From Alphaproteobacteria bacterium (GTDB taxonomy: Bacteria > Pseudomonadota > Alphaproteobacteria > Micavibrionales > UBA2020), in NCBI GenBank assembly GCA_029266795.1, contig JAQSWE010000089.1, forward strand, positions 1 to 8,998: DNA of 8,998 nucleotides, read 5' to 3'. The position numbers and the translations under genes are program-made. This document shows, in pieces, positions 5,507 through 8,998 of the stretch (positions are counted from its first letter, which is position 1; every line of letters begins with the position of its first letter). Below the pieces are notes generated by a model that searched no databases, had not been told where the DNA came from, and saw only the letters and a program-made list of their open reading frames with translations.

Positions 5507-6411
5507 CCAGCCTTCTTCTGTTGCGCTTCCGCAGGCGCGCGCACCAGTTTTTCGTATTCTTCGCGCAGCAGTCGGGTGACGGGGCCGACCTTGTAAACTT
5601 GGCCGTCGATATTGCCGATGGGGGTCACTTCGGCGGCGGTGCCGGTTGCGAAGCATTCATCCGCTTTTTTCAATTCTTCGGGCATGATTGCGCGCTCGAC
5701 AACCTTGATGCCTTTGCTGCGTGCGATATCCATCACCGTCAGGCGGGTGATGCCATTCAGGAAGCAATCGGGCGTCGGTGTGTGCAGCTCGCCGTTGAAC
5801 ACGAAGAACAGGTTTGCTCCTGTCAGTTCGGCGACCTGTCCGCGATAGTCATGCATCATCGCGTCGTTATGACCCGCGCGCTCTGCTTCATGTTTCGAGA
5901 GTGTGCAGATCATGTACAAGCCGCAAGCTTTTGCTGAAACCGGTGCCATATCGGGCGCAGGGCGGCGCCAGCGGGACGTGACTACTGAAATGCCTTTTTC
6001 GCGCATTTCGGGGCTGAAATAGCTGGGCCATTCCCATGCGGCGACGGCAAAATGAATTTTCGTGCCTTGTGCTGCGACACCCATTTGCTCAGGTCCGCGC
6101 CAGGCGAGGGGGCGCAGGTAAGCGTCTTTTAATCCGCTTGCCTTGAGTGTTTCGAGGCATGCATGGTTGATTTCATCCAACGATAGCTCGATTTTCATAT
6201 CCATCGTCTTGCAGCCATCGATCAGGCGCTGGCTGTGCTCGGTCAGCTTGAAAATATTGCCGTTGTAGGCGCGCATGCCTTCAAACACGCCGGAGCCGTA
6301 ATGAAGAGCGTGTGTCAGGAAATGCACTTTTGCATCACGCCATGGGACGAGCTTACCGTTCATCCAGATTTGACCGTCGCGATCGTCGTAGGGGATGAGA
6401 GAGCCGGCCAT
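5503..6411 (-). CDS. ilvE: Branched-chain amino acid aminotransferase IlvE
   Basis: A 302-residue fold-type IV PLP enzyme that transfers amino groups between glutamate and the keto acids of Leu, Ile and Val, the last step of their synthesis. Motifs: DGQIWMNGKLVPW (12-24), THALHYGSGVFEGMRAY (33-49), the PLP lysine Lys161 in VSAKACGLY, the cofactor-binding VAELTGANLFFVF (193-205), and TPTPDCFLNGITR (211-223), then GTAAEVTPI (257-265). TGAN in place of the SGEN of E. coli is common in alphaproteobacterial homologues. The ATG at 6411 is chosen over a TTG at 6435 because AAGGA (6419-6423) sits 7 bases before it. A D-amino-acid transaminase or aminodeoxychorismate lyase is less likely given the SGVFEGMRAY and GITR signatures. 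It is divergent from the response regulator gene. Confidence 0.93.
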   Translation of the reverse strand: MAGSLIPYDDRDGQIWMNGKLVPWRDAKVHFLTHALHYGSGVFEGMRAYNGNIFKLTEHSQRLIDGCKTMDMKIELSLDEINHACLETLKASGLKDAYLRPLAWRGPEQMGVAAQGTKIHFAVAAWEWPSYFSPEMREKGISVVTSRWRRPAPDMAPVSAKACGLYMICTLSKHEAERAGHNDAMMHDYRGQVAELTGANLFFVFNGELHTPTPDCFLNGITRLTVMDIARSKGIKVVERAIMPEELKKADECFATGTAAEVTPIGNIDGQVYKVGPVTRLLREEYEKLVRAPAEAQQKKAG

Positions 6412-6493
6412 GTCGTATTCCTTTTCGGGGTGCAATTCTGATGGGGTTATCCTATCCTGAAACCTTGTGGGGATACAACTCTAAAATGAAGTT
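6412..6493. promoter_or_regulatory. Divergent promoter region, ilvE / response regulator
   Basis: An 82-bp gap between two divergent genes. On the minus strand TTGTAT (6473-6478 as its complement) and TAGGAT (6449-6454) are 18 bases apart, a plausible sigma-70-type promoter for ilvE with a leader of about 30 bases. No equally good + strand promoter was found; the response regulator start has only a weak purine stretch (TGAAG) before it. No leader peptide or attenuator for branched-chain amino acids is visible. Confidence 0.35.
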
Positions 6494-7213
6494 ATGAATA
6501 ATACAAAACCCGCCGAAACCAGTCCTGATAAAAAACCACACATTCTTGTCGTGGACGATGATGAACGCCTGCGTGACTTGCTGCAGCGCTTTTTAGTGGA
6601 GCACGGTTTTCTCGTCACGACCGCGATAGATGCCGCCGATGCACGCGAGATTTTAAAGTACCTTGCCTATGACCTCATCATTTGCGATGTCATGATGCCG
6701 GGTGAAGATGGTATGGCGCTTACGAAAGCGCTTAAAAAAGGCGGGTTGGCCGCACCCATTCTGCTCCTGACCGCGCTCGGTGAAATTGAATCGCGCATCA
6801 GTGGATTTGAGGCGGGAGCCGACGATTATTTGCCGAAGCCTTTCGAGCCGCGCGAACTGCTGCTGCGTATTACCGCCATCCTGCGCCGCATAGCCGCGAA
6901 GCCACCGGAGAAGGAAGAAAAAATGCGCCTCGGCAAATGGGCGCTCGACCTTGATCGGGGCGAACTTGTTAGCGGCGATGAACGTGTCGCCCTGACCTCA
7001 GTCGAACATACGTTATTGAAGGCGCTGGCAAGTAAAAAGGGCGAAGTCGTCAGCCGCGAGGAACTGGCGGAGCTGTGCCAGATGAATGCAAACGAAAGAA
7101 CAATTGACGTGCAGGTCACGCGCCTGCGTAAAAAGGTTGAAGAAGACCCGAAACTGCCGCGATTTATCCAGACTGTCCGCGGCAAGGGTTATGTGCTGTG
7201 GACCGACGCATGA
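6494..7213 (+). CDS. OmpR/PhoB-family response regulator
   Basis: A 239-residue two-component response regulator. The receiver domain (about 16-132) has the acidic pocket Asp21-Asp22-Asp23, the phospho-acceptor Asp65 in LIICDVMMPGEDG, Thr93 in LLLTA and Lys115 in DYLPKPFEPREL. A winged-helix DNA-binding domain of the OmpR type follows (about 143-237), with SVEHTLLKALASKKGEVVSREEL, written here as parts: EHTLLKAL, VVSREEL and the recognition-helix region ERTIDVQVTRLRKKV, ending in TVRGKGYVL. It should bind DNA as a dimer when phosphorylated by the kinase encoded next, whose start overlaps its stop as ATGA. The target genes cannot be told from the sequence; the coupled prepilin-like gene and the divergent ilvE are candidates. 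Confidence 0.93.
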   Translation: MNNTKPAETSPDKKPHILVVDDDERLRDLLQRFLVEHGFLVTTAIDAADAREILKYLAYDLIICDVMMPGEDGMALTKALKKGGLAAPILLLTALGEIESRISGFEAGADDYLPKPFEPRELLLRITAILRRIAAKPPEKEEKMRLGKWALDLDRGELVSGDERVALTSVEHTLLKALASKKGEVVSREELAELCQMNANERTIDVQVTRLRKKVEEDPKLPRFIQTVRGKGYVLWTDA

Positions 7214-8553
7214 CAGCATTCAAGCGCCTGAAACAGCGATTTTTACCCCGCACGCTCTTCGCGCGCTCGCTGGTCATTCTGGCGACGCCGATTTTTCTGC
7301 TGCAGCTAATTGTTGCCTTTATCTTTTTCGACCGCCATTGGGACGCCATGAGCGACAAGCTGGTGGGTGCGCTTGCGGGTGAGATCGATATGCTGACCGA
7401 GCGTATTGTGGATGCGAAATCGGATGCAAGCGTGCAGCGTATCATCAAACAGGCGGCCAGCAGCCTCGACCTCGCTGTTACCATCAAGCAGGACGCGGAG
7501 AGCATCAAGAAATCGGAATTGTCGTTCCAGACTTTCGCGTGGTTCAGTATCGCGCAAAAGTTGCAGGCAGCCCTAAAAAAGAAACTCGATAAGCCGTTTA
7601 GTATCCGTCCTTACGAGAAAGACAAGGTTTTTGAAATCGTGGTGGCGATAGACGCCGTGAAAACTATCCACTTCATCTGCCCTGACCGTCGGATTTACAG
7701 CCCCACGACCTATATCTTCGTGCTTTGGCTGATTGGCAGCGCGGCGCTGCTGCTGGTCATTTCCATGATGTTTATGCGCAACCAGATACGTCCGATCATG
7801 CGGCTTGCTATCGCTGCCGAAAAATTCGGCAAGGGGCAGGATGTGCCGGATTTCAAGCCGGTCGGGGCGCATGAAGTCCGACAAGCGTCGCGTGCCTTCC
7901 TCGAAATGAAGGAGCGCCTCAAGCGCCAGATGGAACAACGCACTGCGATGTTGTCGGGCGTATCCCACGACCTGCGTACGCCACTGACTCGCATGAGACT
8001 TGAACTGGCGCTGTCGAAGGACACCAAAGGCGCCGACAACCTTCGTCAGGATATCGACGAAATGGAAAAAATGATCGAGGGTTATTTAACTTTCGCCAAA
8101 GGTGAAAGCGATGAAGCGCCCGAGATGGTCGACTTGAAATCTGTCCTTGACCGGATCGTCGGCAAGGTGAAGCGGCAGGGCAACGATGTTCAGGAAACGA
8201 TGCCGGAAGGCCGCATGATGATACGTCTGCGCCCTGTCGCCATCGAACGCGCGATTTCCAACGTGGTTTCGAATGCCTGCAAATATGCGAAGCATGTCTG
8301 GATCAGCGCCTATGAGCAGTCGGAAGCCATCGAGATTTTTGTGGACGATGATGGCCCCGGCATTCCAAATGAATTGCGGGACGAAGTTTTCCGTCCCTTC
8401 TTCCGAGTCGAAAAATCCCGCAACAAGAAGACAGGGGGCATTGGTCTGGGGCTTTCCATCGCGCAGGATATCGTGCACGGGCATGGCGGAGAGATTTTTC
8501 TCGAAGACAGCAACCGCGGCGGGCTGCGCGTCGTAATAAGACTCCCGCTATGA
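7210..8553 (+). CDS. EnvZ-like sensor histidine kinase
   Basis: A 447-residue inner-membrane sensor kinase. Membrane segment 1 is about 20-40 (LVILATPIFLLQLIVAFIFF) and segment 2 about 167-188, with a periplasmic sensor region of about 125 residues between them that matches no domain I recognise. A HAMP linker (about 190-242) leads to the dimerisation/phosphotransfer helix with His253 in SGVSHDLRTPLTRMR, then the ATPase domain: N box NVVSNACKYA (351-360, Asn355), G1 DDDGPGI (379-385), F box FRPFFRV (394-400) and G2 GGIGLGLSIA (409-418). HDLRTPLTR is typical of the EnvZ subgroup. I take the ATG at 7210, which overlaps the regulator stop (ATGA), over a GTG at 7198. Its stop overlaps the next start in the same way, so the regulator, kinase and prepilin genes are likely one coupled operon. 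The signal sensed is unknown. Confidence 0.92.
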   Translation: MTAFKRLKQRFLPRTLFARSLVILATPIFLLQLIVAFIFFDRHWDAMSDKLVGALAGEIDMLTERIVDAKSDASVQRIIKQAASSLDLAVTIKQDAESIKKSELSFQTFAWFSIAQKLQAALKKKLDKPFSIRPYEKDKVFEIVVAIDAVKTIHFICPDRRIYSPTTYIFVLWLIGSAALLLVISMMFMRNQIRPIMRLAIAAEKFGKGQDVPDFKPVGAHEVRQASRAFLEMKERLKRQMEQRTAMLSGVSHDLRTPLTRMRLELALSKDTKGADNLRQDIDEMEKMIEGYLTFAKGESDEAPEMVDLKSVLDRIVGKVKRQGNDVQETMPEGRMMIRLRPVAIERAISNVVSNACKYAKHVWISAYEQSEAIEIFVDDDGPGIPNELRDEVFRPFFRVEKSRNKKTGGIGLGLSIAQDIVHGHGGEIFLEDSNRGGLRVVIRLPL

Positions 8554-8998
8554 AAATACGCGGGTTCTCGTTGATCGAACTTTCTATCGTACTGACGATC
8601 GCCGGTCTGCTCATGGCGTCTTATCTGCAATATTATACGACTATCCTTCAAAAGCAGCGTTACGACACAACGCGTCAGCGGATGAAAGAAGTGCGTACGG
8701 CGTTGAACATCTATTCGGCCACTCATCTTCGCCTGCCTTGTCCTGGTTCTCCGGGCGACAATCCTGACAAGACGCTGCGCAGGCATAGCAAGGGCGGGCT
8801 CGCCACGGAAGTTGCGGGAGACCAAGATGATGCCTGTGCTGCTGACGCCGTTCCGCGCCCTGGCGTGTTGGTATTCAAAGGCGCCACGGACAGAAAAGAG
8901 GGCAGCGATCAGGTATGGATCGGCGCGCTCCCAATACGCGAATTGCGGCTGGAAGCGGACCAGGGCGTCGACGGCTGGGGAAACCGGTTTACCTATGC
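8550..8998 (+). CDS. Type IV prepilin-like (pseudopilin) protein, 3' end outside window
   Basis: The frame runs open from an ATG at 8550 to the window edge, giving 149 codons. The N-terminus KIRGFSLIELSIVLTIAGLL has the class III prepilin signal: a short basic leader, a prepilin peptidase site between Gly5 and Phe6, Glu at +5 of the mature chain (Glu10) and a hydrophobic helix to about residue 25. Such proteins are cleaved and methylated by PilD and build type IV pili, type II secretion pseudopili or related fibres. After the helix come LRLPCPGSPGD (60-70), a second cysteine at 96 (possible disulfide with Cys64), WIGALPIREL (123-132) and DGWGNRFTY (141-149), a pattern I have seen in uncharacterised alphaproteobacterial prepilin-like proteins. 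No minor-pilin or secretion name can be given. The start overlaps the kinase stop (ATGA), and no ribosome-binding site of its own is clear. Confidence 0.85.
   Translation, partial: MKIRGFSLIELSIVLTIAGLLMASYLQYYTTILQKQRYDTTRQRMKEVRTALNIYSATHLRLPCPGSPGDNPDKTLRRHSKGGLATEVAGDQDDACAADAVPRPGVLVFKGATDRKEGSDQVWIGALPIRELRLEADQGVDGWGNRFTY

Noticed and set aside
7198..7209. GTG start four codons before the kinase ATG
   Set aside because: The ATG at 7210 forms the usual ATGA overlap with the regulator stop, and the next junction in the operon has the same form.
8310..8825. A 171-codon minus-strand frame at the right end
   Set aside because: It lies opposite the kinase ATPase domain and the prepilin-like gene, both with clear motifs.

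Overview
The window reads as a stretch of an alphaproteobacterial chromosome with moderately high GC and very tight gene packing. The best taxonomic pointers are the branched-chain aminotransferase, whose TGAN and TPTPDCFLNGITR motifs are of the type seen in Rhodospirillales-like bacteria, and an OmpR/EnvZ-type two-component pair next to it. I cannot place it more precisely; a Micavibrio-like or host-associated lineage is possible but unproven.

Left half (1-4997): a 2-methylcitrate cycle cluster on the + strand in the order prpD (3' part only), prpB, prpC. This is the D-B-C order I know from actinobacterial prp operons, and the PrpC and PrpD sequences also look more like the actinobacterial type than the E. 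coli type. Together they turn propionyl-CoA plus oxaloacetate into 2-methylcitrate (PrpC), then through dehydration by PrpD (an aconitase, not seen here, usually rehydrates) to 2-methylisocitrate, then to succinate plus pyruvate (PrpB). Minus-strand genes break the cluster in two places. Between prpD and prpB lies a 73-aa very basic protein facing a strong bidirectional terminator. Between prpB and prpC lies a three-gene minus-strand operon: a 50-aa YjfB-like microprotein, a 48-aa microprotein with a similar C-terminal tail, and a 378-aa protein that looks like a divergent macrodomain with a D-x7-D-x9-D aspartate triad. As far as I recall, that triad matches the Legionella effector MavL, an arginine-specific ADP-ribosyl hydrolase. 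This operon is the most unusual part of the window.

Middle (5000-6411): a family-6-type DNA-deoxyinosine (hypoxanthine) glycosylase follows prpC at once and runs head-on into ilvE (branched-chain aminotransferase, minus strand). Their stop codons share a TTAA.

Right (6494-8998): an OmpR-family response regulator, an EnvZ-like histidine kinase and a type IV prepilin-like protein cut by the window edge. The two junctions are ATGA start/stop overlaps, so the three are probably one translationally coupled operon. No tRNA, rRNA, CRISPR, IS element or origin was seen.
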